Assembly (NCBI GenBank): GCA_021014325.1
Contig: CM037472.1
Coordinates: 19,205,063-19,269,062, forward strand
Reading direction: 5' to 3'
DNA: 64,000 nt
DNA from: Plazaster borealis
Taxonomy: Eukaryota; Echinodermata; Asteroidea; Forcipulatida; Labidiasteridae
A program made the position numbers and the translations under genes. The notes beneath the pieces were generated by a model, which saw only the letters and a program-made list of their open reading frames with translations, searched no databases and was not told where the DNA came from. Within the stretch, counting starts at the first letter, position 1; every line of letters starts with the position of its first letter. Positions 24,801 to 36,800 of the stretch are shown one piece after another.

Positions 24801-27800
24801 ACAGACGCATTCATTAAATTAAGAATCAATGATGAAAGTTTATGCAAATATTCAGAATTGTGAAGCATGTTTTCCCAATAGGCCTACAGTCATAGGCCTG
24901 TAGATGTACATGTATGCATGGTAAAACTTAATGTATGTTTGGACTGGGGATAGGATTTATATTCATTTATGCAAATATGCAGTGCACATTTAAGTTAAAC
25001 ACGCAACATTTTGCCTTGAAAATGGTTTGATTCTTTTGTTGAAATCGCTTGACCCAATTTGTGTGCTTAAAAGGGTCAGAGGACCATAGTTTGTTCTCTT
25101 ACTAACACATGTAACCTTCGTTTAATGCAATTTTTTCCCCTTCTTGTTTTACTCATCCATAATTTCTTTTACCCGTGCATCGTTTGTATTTATCTGTTGT
25201 TTAATTTGATCATTTGATTTGTTTTCTTTTTGTTTTGCTGTCTGCTGCTAACAGGATCACCAGGTACAATTTAGTTTCCCATTTTTTTCCTTCTGCTAAA
25301 ACTGTTGTTCTTTCTCTTCTCTTCTGCTGATTATTTGTTTGTCTTGTGCAGTACACACTTTACCTTGTCTCTCGTAAGTAGTTTATGGTACATTTAGCTA
25401 GGACTAGAAATAACAAATATCTCATTCACCGCATTTTCACATTGTAGAGGAGTGACGCAGGCAGGGGGGAAATGTTCCGACATGAATGATGTGTTTGATG
25501 ACATGCAAGTCAACACTCGTTAAATATAAGTTTAAGTACGTGCATGGATTGCAGAATAACGGGTTTTTACACACTGTCACTCACACGCTATGATTGAGAA
25601 ACCGAGATGTTCCAATTTTGATTTGGATTTTTTTAAATCAATTGATCTGAGATGCGTCATTTACCAAATGGAAGAAAGTTTGCCGATTCATATTGCAAAC
25701 ACCCCCTTGTTTACTGACATGTAGCAGCATTCATCATTGCTCATTCACAGTGCGGCCATGTTGTTTGTTTTTCCATGTGATATTCACGTTTTCAAAGGGA
25801 GGCTGAAGGGAATTCAATGTGGTCAGATAAAATACAAAACACTAAATGTTTCAAGAGATACAGATTTGGGCCAATTTCTTAGTGTGCTGAAAAGTACTAC
25901 AAATAGCTAAGCCCAATGAAATTATGCTCACCTGAGTAAGGTTACCAGCCAAAATACTGTTTCACAAGTACCATCTGTGACTGGTATCCTGTTCATTTTC
26001 GCTTAACACAAAATTGTTGAGGCATCATTTTCTGCTTGAAGGGTCTGTATACGTTTGGTAATGACTCTGAAAATTAATGTCAATAAAAACTTACTTGGTA
26101 AGAATTTTGGATAGTATAATGCATTTTGAGAAACTTTTCACTTCAAAGTTCTGCGGTTATGGAAAAAGATATCATTTTTTATCCCCAAAATTTGAATCTC
26201 AGAACGTTTCTCAGATTTAGTACTCCATTTGCAGATTATTCTTCCTGCGTGGACATAACCGCTCCAAATTTTCGGCAATGTCTCAAAAACACTACCACGT
26301 TTTGAAATGAAATTTTCACAGGTTATTTTTATGGTATATATCTACAACTATATAGGATCGAAACAAACAGTGGGTTCCAATTACCAAGCATACACAATCC
26401 CTTTAAGAAGCTCTATGAAACAGGGCTCTGGAGCAAAGAGAATGTCACAATGATAAGCCTGTAACAATTTAATAGCATTAAAAAAGTAGAGACGATCATT
26501 TTGACAATGATCACTTATCAATTATGCAAATCAACGACACTCAAAAGAATTTATGGAAAAAAGTCACTCTCTTTGCCGAATTATACAATAGTTCAATTAA
26601 TTTGTTTCCTAAATTACAGCAACTAGCAAAGAGTACATGGTGTAAGTTCACATTGATCACAGTGTTAACTGTGGATCTATCACTTGGCCTAAGATAGAAA
26701 ATTACTGTTGACAGCGTGCGCTCATGAAATCCTTCTGAATGAAACCAATCACCAATGTAATTGAGTGTCCGATGGAATCTATCTCATTATATTTGCAGAA
26801 ACGAACCGTGCAGGATATTTGATTCATTGAAAAACTTCAGAACTATGCGGCGTACACAGTATGTGTTGACTTTGGCGTCAGGTCTTCAGTCTGCGCAAAG
26901 AAGAAAAAAAAACTTATCAATTGTTGTCTCCTTTCAAACTCTCCTTTGAAGTCGCAGCAATTGGATCAAATTTCTGAACAAATTTTCTCCAAAGGCAATT
27001 TGGAAATCTCAAAAGATTTTCTAGGGTTTTGGCTCTTTTACTCTGCAAGGCTAATCAATTGTACTTGTCCAAACCAGCATACATGTATGTAGACTTTTTG
27101 TAGGTGCATTTTGGGGTCAAATCCCATACATTGTGCAGAGAGTCCAACTGCACATAAAACTGCTTGCAGTGCAAACAGAAGATATCAGGGTTCTCCTCAT
27201 GCACCAGCTAGTGTATCGGGCCAATACGCACAAATTGCGTGCCAATACGCGCAAATTGCGTGCCAATATGCGCAAATTGCATGCCAAAATGCGCAATTTT
27301 TCTGCCGATACGCAAATAAAAAAATAAAAAATAAAAATATATATATATGTATTTTTTGTAAACAGTAGTTTCACAAAAAACATGGAAAGAAAACCATATA
27401 GAATGCTCCAAATTGCACAGTAGGGCTTTGAAAACCAAGTAGAAAACATTCCGAGGACCTTGTTTCAATTCAGTGCGCTTCAGCCAAACATCCCAAAATT
27501 TTGGCCCTGAATGCTCCACAGTTTTGAAAAAAACCTGGGGAGAACCCTGGATACCAATAATGTACTTGTACTTTTTACACAGGAACTTTGACCCCTCACC
27601 CCTTCACTGTAACTTTATTTTGCAAGGCCTACAGTAAAAAAACAAATAAAGTTCGTCACCAAAAAGGGATGGGTCGTGGAACTGGGATGTAGTGAGCTTC
27701 CATATCATTTTTTCTGTCTTCTTGATTTTACACACGTTTTCCGAGGTAAATCTTTGACTAGAATTTAGACTTACATGTACACTTATTTAAAATGGCACAC

Positions 27801-30800
27801 CGTTTTTATATTTGTGTCTTTTGTACATGTGTCTGACTCTCTTCACATCTTACATTTTCGTTTCACGCATAAATGTATTTTTTTTATCTTCTGTGCACGT
27901 AAAAGTAATTTTAGAACTGTTATTTTTGTGGCAATCTGAAGATGTTAATATATTAGATTGCCATGTCATAAAATCATGCTTTGGCTTATGTGCCGGGCTC
28001 CAAATTAACACTGGACCTCAGGCCTGAGGCTAGTAGTTTTAGTGTTGGGCCAGTAAAAATCACGACCGGACAAGCCCGGTGGTCATGTGTTTTTCAATTG
28101 ACTAATAACAGTAATACCTCATTGTGTTATATCTTCTTAGTGAAAAATGTTGACAATGAATCTGATATATCTTTCAATTCTGTTGAGCATCGAAGTAGCA
28201 TGACAAATGAGATAGATCTTCTCTTAGTGCTTGTTCAGCTCATTTTGAATCTGGTCTTGTAAAATAAATGTTGGTCCAGTAAAAATGTTGAGCTACAAGC
28301 CCTGCAGTCTTGTGGATTTTCCTCCCACATTCGAGCCCTGATGTGTATATTTCTTAGAACTACATCAGAAAATGTTCTAATCGTTGTTCAAATATTATTC
28401 AGTTGCTTGGCAAACATTTATGTTTCAGTTACTAAGTCAGAGAAATTGCTCAGCTATTTCATATTAGTTAGCAAATGAAGAAGGGAGCCAGTTAAAAAAC
28501 AAAATTTGTATAAATGACATTTTAACTAGTTACCATTTTTGCTAAGCAGAAGTTGTGTGTGCGTAACAAATTATTGTGCGATACAGCTCTATGTGGTAGG
28601 CCTCTGGATGTACCTTTTAGCCAGGCTGTAAGTCTGCTCAGCTATTTTATATCAAAAAAAGCAAATAAAGAGGGAAACCAGTTAAAAACATACTTTTTAT
28701 CAATGACACTTTAACTGGTTAGTACGGCCCCTGGATGTACGTTTTAGCCCAGCTGTATTGTAAGTCTGCTTATATATCAAAAAAGTAAATCAAGAAGGGA
28801 AAAAGTTAAAAACAAAATTTCTTTCAATGACATTTTACCTGGTTACCCATTTCTGCTGAGCAAAATATGTGCATTTACAAATAATTGTACCATAAAGCTC
28901 AGAGCTGTGTATTGAGAGAGTTGCGACTTGGAGGGACCAGTTTCCTTTGGTCACATGGTTACTTAATGCCATTTCTTAGTCATTTTCGGTCCAAATGTAT
29001 AGCACAACCCAATGTGCAGTCTAGTCTGGCAACCTGTGTGTGCGCTAGTCTAGCACCTGGTGTGTGCGATAGTCTGGCACCCTGTGAGTGTGCACATGCA
29101 TTTTTTGGACCGATCATGGCATCTTTTCGTAAGTTGTCGCAACTATCTCAATACACAGCTGTATTACAGCTGTATGGAATAGGTCCCCGGATGTGCAGCT
29201 ACCGTAGCTTAATGTGATTTATGCTGACTCATAAAATACTGAGTCAGTGGCTGAGATGCTCTTGACTGTTAGGACAAGGTACATTAAAGATGTGGTGCAG
29301 TACATAGGATTGGTCAGAGCTATGTATTAAGAGAGTTGCGACAACTTGCGATAAGAAGCCATTTTCGGTAAAACAAAAAAAGCGCATGTGTCCGGACACA
29401 GGGTGCCAGACTAGACTGCAAATTGAGTTGTGCTACATTTGGACTGAAAATGGCGTCCAGCAACCATGTGACAAAAGAAAACTGGTCCCTCCATAATTTG
29501 CAACTTTCTCAATACACAACTCTGGGACCAGTATTTAGGGTTCTGCCTGCATTGGTCTGTTACGCGATAATTGCGTCTGATATGGAGGGTTTGCATCAAA
29601 CCATTTAAAACGCTCCAGATGGCACTTAGAGCTTTTAAAAACCCCAAACATAAACGTTAAGTAAAAAAATTGAGAGGACCGCGTTTCACTCAGTGTGCTT
29701 CAGCCAAACTTGCAAAAGGTGGGTCCATAGTCATCCACATTTTGGAGAGAAACCTGGTAATTAATCAGAGAAAAGAATATCGGTAATTGTTCTATAAGCT
29801 AAAAGGTTAAATTCACATTAAGTTGATACTGCCATATAGACCCCTTGCATATGACATCACACTCTCAAAAAGCGCCATCCCTGAGGCCAAAAGGAGGCAG
29901 ATCATTGGACAATAGCTTGTGCGTAAAAACGTGCGCGTGACTTCAGCGTAGCGTTTTGCGTTATGCAAGGGGGTCTATCGATTTCTATAGACCCCTTACA
30001 CAACGCGGAACGCATCTCCGTCATTTCCATCATTTTGGGAGTCAACTCTTTTGTGCATGTTGTGCATGATTTTGACACCCAAAATTACACCCAGGATAGG
30101 CGCGTGTGAGTGCGCTGCTCATTGTGCAAGGGGTCTATACTGGGACTCAGCAGTCCAAGAAATACAACCATCTTAAATGCTGATGTCTTTGAGAATATTG
30201 TTTTACTTGGCTACATGTAAATAAGCAATTAAAATGAATATTTTAACAAGTACAACAAAATTCATTTAAAAGGCTTGTTTTATCAGCTCTCTGGTTTCTT
30301 GAAAATTTGAGTATTGAAACGTACTGAGAATTTCATCTTGGAGAGGGCAAGGCCATTTTCATTTTGCAAAGGGCACTTCCATTGGGAAAATCTTAAAGTA
30401 TTTGGGGAACTTTTGAAGTGGCACCAAGGCCTAGATCAGGGCAACAGAGGCCGTGGCCTGTACGGCCTTTGTGTAATTCCAGGCCTGTTGAAATGAACTT
30501 TTACCTCCCAGAAACAAATAAAATGTACCATCTCTAATTGTCTGGAAATTCAGGGAACTCTGCTTATAATTTATTCATATGCCATGTCCATGTTTAACAG
30601 ACGCACGTAGGTTGTGGTCGTTTATTAAAATGAGAAACCCGATAGTATGGCACGTTCATCAATTAGATTCTGATGGGAATACCAAAAATGTGGGTTGAAA
30701 AAAAATAATCTTTGACTTTTAGGAAATGTCAAGGCAAATTTTGTTACCCCCAAAGAAGAAAAAAATAATAATAATAATTTGGAAGTAAGAATGTTCACAT

Positions 30801-33800
30801 CATGTGTTTCTTCTGAAAAAAAAATGGGTACTGGAGATGATATATTTGCTATTTAAAACAAAAACAAAATTGTCTGCAAATGTGGACAGTACAAAAATAA
30901 CAGGGAAAAAAAAATCGCTGTCAAACACCCACCCACCCTCTTCCATTGGAAATTTGATTTAACTCCTTTTTATGGGGGGGGGGGTCATCTTTTCTTTTTT
31001 GGCCCTTAATTTACTGGATTATTGATTTTAAAATGGCTACACATCATGCACATACACAAATCTTGTAAAAAATATTATCTACACTCTTTTTTCCTTCATT
31101 TTTGTTCTTCTCAATTTACTGGATTATTGACTTTCTGAAGGCAATTTATGCACAAAAGGCAAATTTATGGTTATTTTGTTCACAGACAAAACGAATCTCA
31201 ACACTGTTTTTGAATATTTCCCTGCTCTTGTTAGTATGTGTAATCAACAAATGGAACATTCCATCAACAAAATGTTTCAAAGTAATGTAACAAGTTTAAT
31301 ACTACAAGATAAGGAAAAAGGCACTCCACGTTAAAGATTGTGATCTTTTCGGAATAGGCTTGGTTGTACCAAATCCAACCTTCCCTACGTTTTTTGTTAT
31401 CATGTACGTCAGCGCACTGATTGATTGTCCCTTGGGATGCGTCTCTTCTTCTGAAGAATCCCTCATTGTGGGTCATCCCCCCAACCGTTATATTTGCCCG
31501 CAAAATGAGTTCTCCCTTTGAACAGACTCTGCACACCAAAATCTTTGGTTACATGTCTCGAGCAATATCTGTTTAGTCTTGTATTGAACTTGGCACTGCA
31601 TTTGTCCGCCCAGCTAGACCGTATCGCTTAACCGAAGGTTTTAAAGTAAAAAGGGTACAGCTGTGGGAACCTCTTTGTATCTTCAAGATAAGCGTGCTAA
31701 TTTGTTCTTGAAAAAAACATACTGCGGTTGAATAAGGTATAGAATTTTTTTAATGGTGGAATAAAGTTGATCATGGTACCAGTCGTCCTAAGAAATACGA
31801 TCTCTATTCTCACTCAGCAAGGCAGAAAGCATCCAATTCATTTTATGAAAGGTTATAAGTGTTAATTGAATGCGTTGAAATTTAGATTTATTTAGATTAG
31901 TTTGAATGGATTTACCCCCCACATTTTTGAAAACAAAGTAGTCTGACAAATAAGACATTTCAAAAATTGGTTTACATTCCGATGCTTCTTCTGTTTTTCG
32001 AACAGTTTTTATTCCCATGTCAAACAAGTAAAAAAAAGGTATTCTCTGATTTTAAAATCAGACGATACAAATTAGTTTTTTCTTTTTTTGTCAAGACGGC
32101 AGTACTTTTTAGTTTCGACACCAAATTTATGAGATGTGAACTTTAAGACTTAATTTATGAGCAGACAAGGCTGGGCATTTCATGTACAGACAATATTCAA
32201 ATTATATCACCCTTTTATAATGGCATTTCCACAGATTCTGTCGCGAGTGCTTTGAAGCAGTTTGTTCCCTCGCGGACACAGAATTGTCCTTCTGATCAAA
32301 AATGTTAATTCCCCTTCAGTTGGGCAAAGCCATGAGTGTGATGGTTTGATGTACTAGCCCCAGGGGTTGGGAAGAACATTTTCTCAATTGTTGAAGGAAT
32401 CTGTTATGTGAATTATTTACGTGGGGCTGCTATTTGACATTATCTTGTAAGCAATGATGGATTGATTTGATAATAGGTAGCATATATTTTTTCCATGTGG
32501 CTGTTAAAATGTATATCTATCTATTATGTAAAACTAGCAGGGGAGATGGCCTTAGCTTTCGATCCAAACTGGACCTTCGTCAGAGGCACAAACAAGCACA
32601 AACACAAACATATGCATTAAAAAGCAAAAAGAGGAGCAATAGATTATGGGAAGTCATCCAGAAAAAAAGCGGGAAAATTATAGCCAATCAAAAATATTAG
32701 TTTACAAACAATGGGGTGGCTAAGAACCAATCAGAGTAAAGTAGTGAGGACAAAAGGATGGTCAATGTGAGAAAGTGAAAGGGTGGATTACTGGACCATT
32801 AATTTAAATTTACAATTAACCACCAAAGTTATTAATCTACAAAGAATGGGGTGGCTAAGAACCAATCAGAGTAAAGTAGTGAGGACAAAAGGATGGTCAA
32901 TGGGTCATTCCATGTCAATTCAACACGCTTTTGGACCTGACCGTCACGGATTGAAACGAAATTTGGTGTGATCATTGGACAAGTTGAGAAACGCCCAGAA
33001 CCGAAATTTTATGTCATTCGGTTAATTATTTTTTGAGATATGGGTTAACGAACTTTTGACTAATTAGCATGACCTGCTATGTTTGGACATTCATATCTCC
33101 AAAAGTAAAGCACCTACAGAGATAAATTTTACATAATTTTAAAGCTCTTGATTTGATAACACAAAATTTAAATTATACCATATACCACAAAAAAAAATAT
33201 GCCCTTTGACCTCGATTTGCGAAAATGCGTATTTTCAAAATGCAATTTTTATTATCGTTAGCTTAAGATTTAAGCAACATTTTCAGAAAGATTTGGGATG
33301 GGCACTCTTACAGTTTTTTAGTTTTGATTATTTGAACATTGGCTAGCAAGGACAAAAACTTAAAATGTATGCATTAATGGACCAAGTAATGCAATCATAT
33401 GTATACTGTACATCAAGCACATAGTGTACTATGTACATGTACACAATAGTATACATGACACTATACACATGTACATGTACAATGCATACATTTTAAGTTT
33501 TTGTCCTTGCTAGCCAATGTTCAAATAATCAAAACTAAAAAACTGTAAGAGTGCCCATCCCAATTCTTTGTGATAATGTTGATTTAAGCTAACGATAATA
33601 AAAAATTACGCATTTTGAAAAATCAAGGTCAAAGGTCATATTTTTGTGGTATATGGTATAATTTAAATTTTGTGTTATCAAAAGGCCACTCAAGAGCTTT
33701 AAAATTATGTAAAATTTATCTCTGTAGGTGCTTTACTTTGGAGATATGAATGTCCAAACATAACCCATATCTCAAAAAACCATCACACCAAATTTCATAT

Positions 33801-36800
33801 CAATCCGTGAAGGTCAGGTCCAAAAGCGTGTTGAATTGACACGGAATGACCCCAATGTGAGAAAGTGAAAGGGTGGATTACTGGACCATTAATTTAAATT
33901 TACGATTAACCACCAAAGTTATTAATCTACAAAGAATGGGGTGGCTAAGAACCAATCAGAGTAAAGTAGTGAGGACAAAAGGATGGTCAATGTGAAAGGG
34001 TAGATTATTGGACCATAAAGGTGGTAACTGCATTCTGGGTAATGTTGGAAGCATAAAAGGACAGGATATATTATTTAGATATATTTTTATACCAATATGG
34101 AAAATATCCCTTTCTATTATTTCAGTAGACTGTTGCATCATTGTTATTAATAATGTTCAATTTAACATAAAAATACACAAATATGTACACCATAAAAGAT
34201 ACCAACAGATAACAAAACTAGAATGTAAAACGTAAACAGCAGTTAAAAGGCATTACCAAATTTATTAATTAAAACTAAGTTATTAATTGTAGTTTTTTTG
34301 GGGGTTTTTTACTGCGCCTTGAACACCCAGCAGGGTGGATATGTGCGCATTACAAGTCTTATTATTATTATTATTATTATTGTAGTTAATTTAAGCTATT
34401 TAAATAAGCTATGATTAAGTTAATAATCTTAATAATTTTAATAATAATAAAAGCACAGGCTTTTTTGTTTTTCGCAGTATTATTTAAACTCTTTCATATT
34501 TGCTTTCTACATGTATACCTACATATGTCTCATGTTGGGTAATTACATGTACAATGTATGAAAAATAAAATAATAATTGCAAAAAGTAATAATAAAACAC
34601 TTAATATAACGCCCAATTCCCGAAGGCCTCTGAGCGATTTACATAAAAAGAAGCAAAAAACAAAAACATTCCACAATTCACACACACAAAAATTTTTTAT
34701 AAAGACAACAATCACAAAGTTTAAAAAGATCAACAGATTTGTGTAAAACAACAAATGTTACAAATTAGAAAATTGCTGATTATTACAAAGTTGGATGTCT
34801 AAAAGGAGAAACATTTCATCAAAGGTGGACATTCCTCCCCATTTAAACTCACATCCACAACTTGTTTACATCCTCAGTTCTATTTTGTTCTCTATCTCCT
34901 TTCAGAACTGAAGTGTATGTCACTGTCCGAACTAAATGAACTCCTTGAGGACCTGGAGGCAACTGTCAAGGACTACTCAGAAGCCTTGGTCACGGAGTTG
35001 GCCCTACGCGAGGACCTTTACTTTGAGAAAGAGACAAAGAATCAATTCATTTCAGCGTTGGTGGCCGTGCAGAATAAGGTCAAAGGGTTCAAGAAGCAGC
35101 CACAGACGGCCAATAAGAAGAAGGGAAAGAACAGCGTGGAGCCAGGAATGGTAAGACTCAAGAGAGCCTGTCAGTCATTGGTTAATATTCTGTCTCGGGG
35201 GGGGGGGGGGGGGGGGGACGACTATATGATGTGGTGGTGGATGGACTTTGGAGTGGTGAGAATGAACGTGATAGCGAGTTGGCTTGAGCTGAATAACAGT
35301 TTATGCAGGTTGCTCAGAAGAAGCTGAGAGATTACCGCGAGAGAGTTTGGGAATTATTGACACCTCAAGTACTTGAACTTAAGATTCAGTGCCAATGAAA
35401 TGTCAAGCATCCAAATAAAAACAAAGCAATAATCATTTCTATTGGTTTGTAGACTAGACTTATGTAGAGAATTCAAGACTCGTACATAAGGAACATACTT
35501 CTTTGTCCTGTAAAAAATTGATAAAATTATGTATATTCTAACTCAATGTTGAATGTGTTAGCTTTTTCGCCTAATGACTGAATGAAATAGCTTGGGCTAT
35601 GCTTTGCCGTTAGTTGAAGAATAAGCATAAATGCCAGGGCCCAATTTCATAGAGCTGCTAAGCACAACAATTTGCTTAGCATGAAATTTCTTCCTTGATA
35701 AAAACAGGATTGCCAACCAAATTTCCATGTGTTGCATATTGCTTGTTACTGGTATTCAGCTGTTGTTTGCTTATCCTGAAAATCACATGGAAATTTGGTT
35801 GGTAATCCTGTTTTTATCAAGGAAGATATTTCATGCTAAGCAAATTGTTGTGCTTAGCAGCTCTATGAAATTGGGCCCAGGTGACTGCAATAGGCACGGA
35901 AACTCGTCCTCCCCACACTCTGAAAATTCTTTTAAAAACCCTTTTTAGCAACGTGGACAACTCCATGTAAACACCAACCTTGTCCGGCGTGCCATGACAC
36001 TACCTTGTTTGTCGGGAATAACTTGTTACCAATATCAACTATAATACGTAGGTTTATAAACTGTTAAAAAAAAAATTCAACTGCAGGTAATGTTATTCTT
36101 ATTGAATCAACCATTGATATATATTTTTTTTATTCACTGAATTCCTATCATGAATAACAGCAGCTAAATGTATCAACAGTACAATCAGTGACTGTTCTTG
36201 GTTCCAATTTGGGTCTCGTCTGTTAAATGAGACAAATGTATGCTGACAGTTGCTCTGATCTTGTTTTCTGGCAGTGGTGCATTTTTAATCAGTAAACCAA
36301 ATACCACGGTTAAACCTTCCTCATACTTCAGGAGAATTGGGTAAGCGAAGCAAAATTTTGTGCGTCACAATTGTGAAAACAGCGCATACTGCTTGTTTGC
36401 GTTCGGATTGTTTGCGTAACAAAAAATGGCTTCGCATTACCTTTCACTTAAAAGTATGAACCAGGGTTTGTTGTTTTTATTATTGTTTGACATTTACCAT
36501 AGTATTTGAAGAATTACAAAAGGTTTTGCTTTTCCCAAATCGCTGAAAAATTCAAACCAAGTGGCCTGTTATTTTTCTTTCTCACAAAATAAGTTTTAAA
36601 CCTGTTGGGGGAAAAGTCTGTGTCAAACAGCATGATCTGATTTCTAAATTGAAAGGAAATTTAAAATGTAGAGGAAAACCAAAATATGTATATTCTTTGA
36701 TTAAGTTGCCTTCCACTTAGTTGTGGTGTTCCTTGTGTGCTTTATCAATCATTGAATACTGACTCTCAAACGAGACCAGACTATTCCCCTTCCAGCCTCA

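Larger units (their letters stand above)
10698..34905 (+). other. FEZ giant intron (24.2 kb)
   Basis: The intron runs from donor GTGCGA to acceptor CTCTATCTCCTTTCAG. It is the main reservoir of mobile DNA in the window: SINEs at 15.6, 18.6 and 19.5-19.9 kb, a TA-flanked DNA element at 15.76 kb, a LINE end at 14.3 kb and many MITEs. A candidate 9-nt microexon lies at 25255. The stretches 11.9-13.5, 16-17, 21.0-22.8, 23.1-24.3, 24.7-25.2 and 30.5-32.6 kb show no coding exon or clear repeat beyond simple AT-rich sequence. Confidence 0.8.

Noticed and set aside
34936..35154. Alternative frame over the FEZ coiled-coil exon (72 residues)
   Set aside because: It is the out-of-frame shadow of the conserved exon, rich in Arg and Ser from frame shift.
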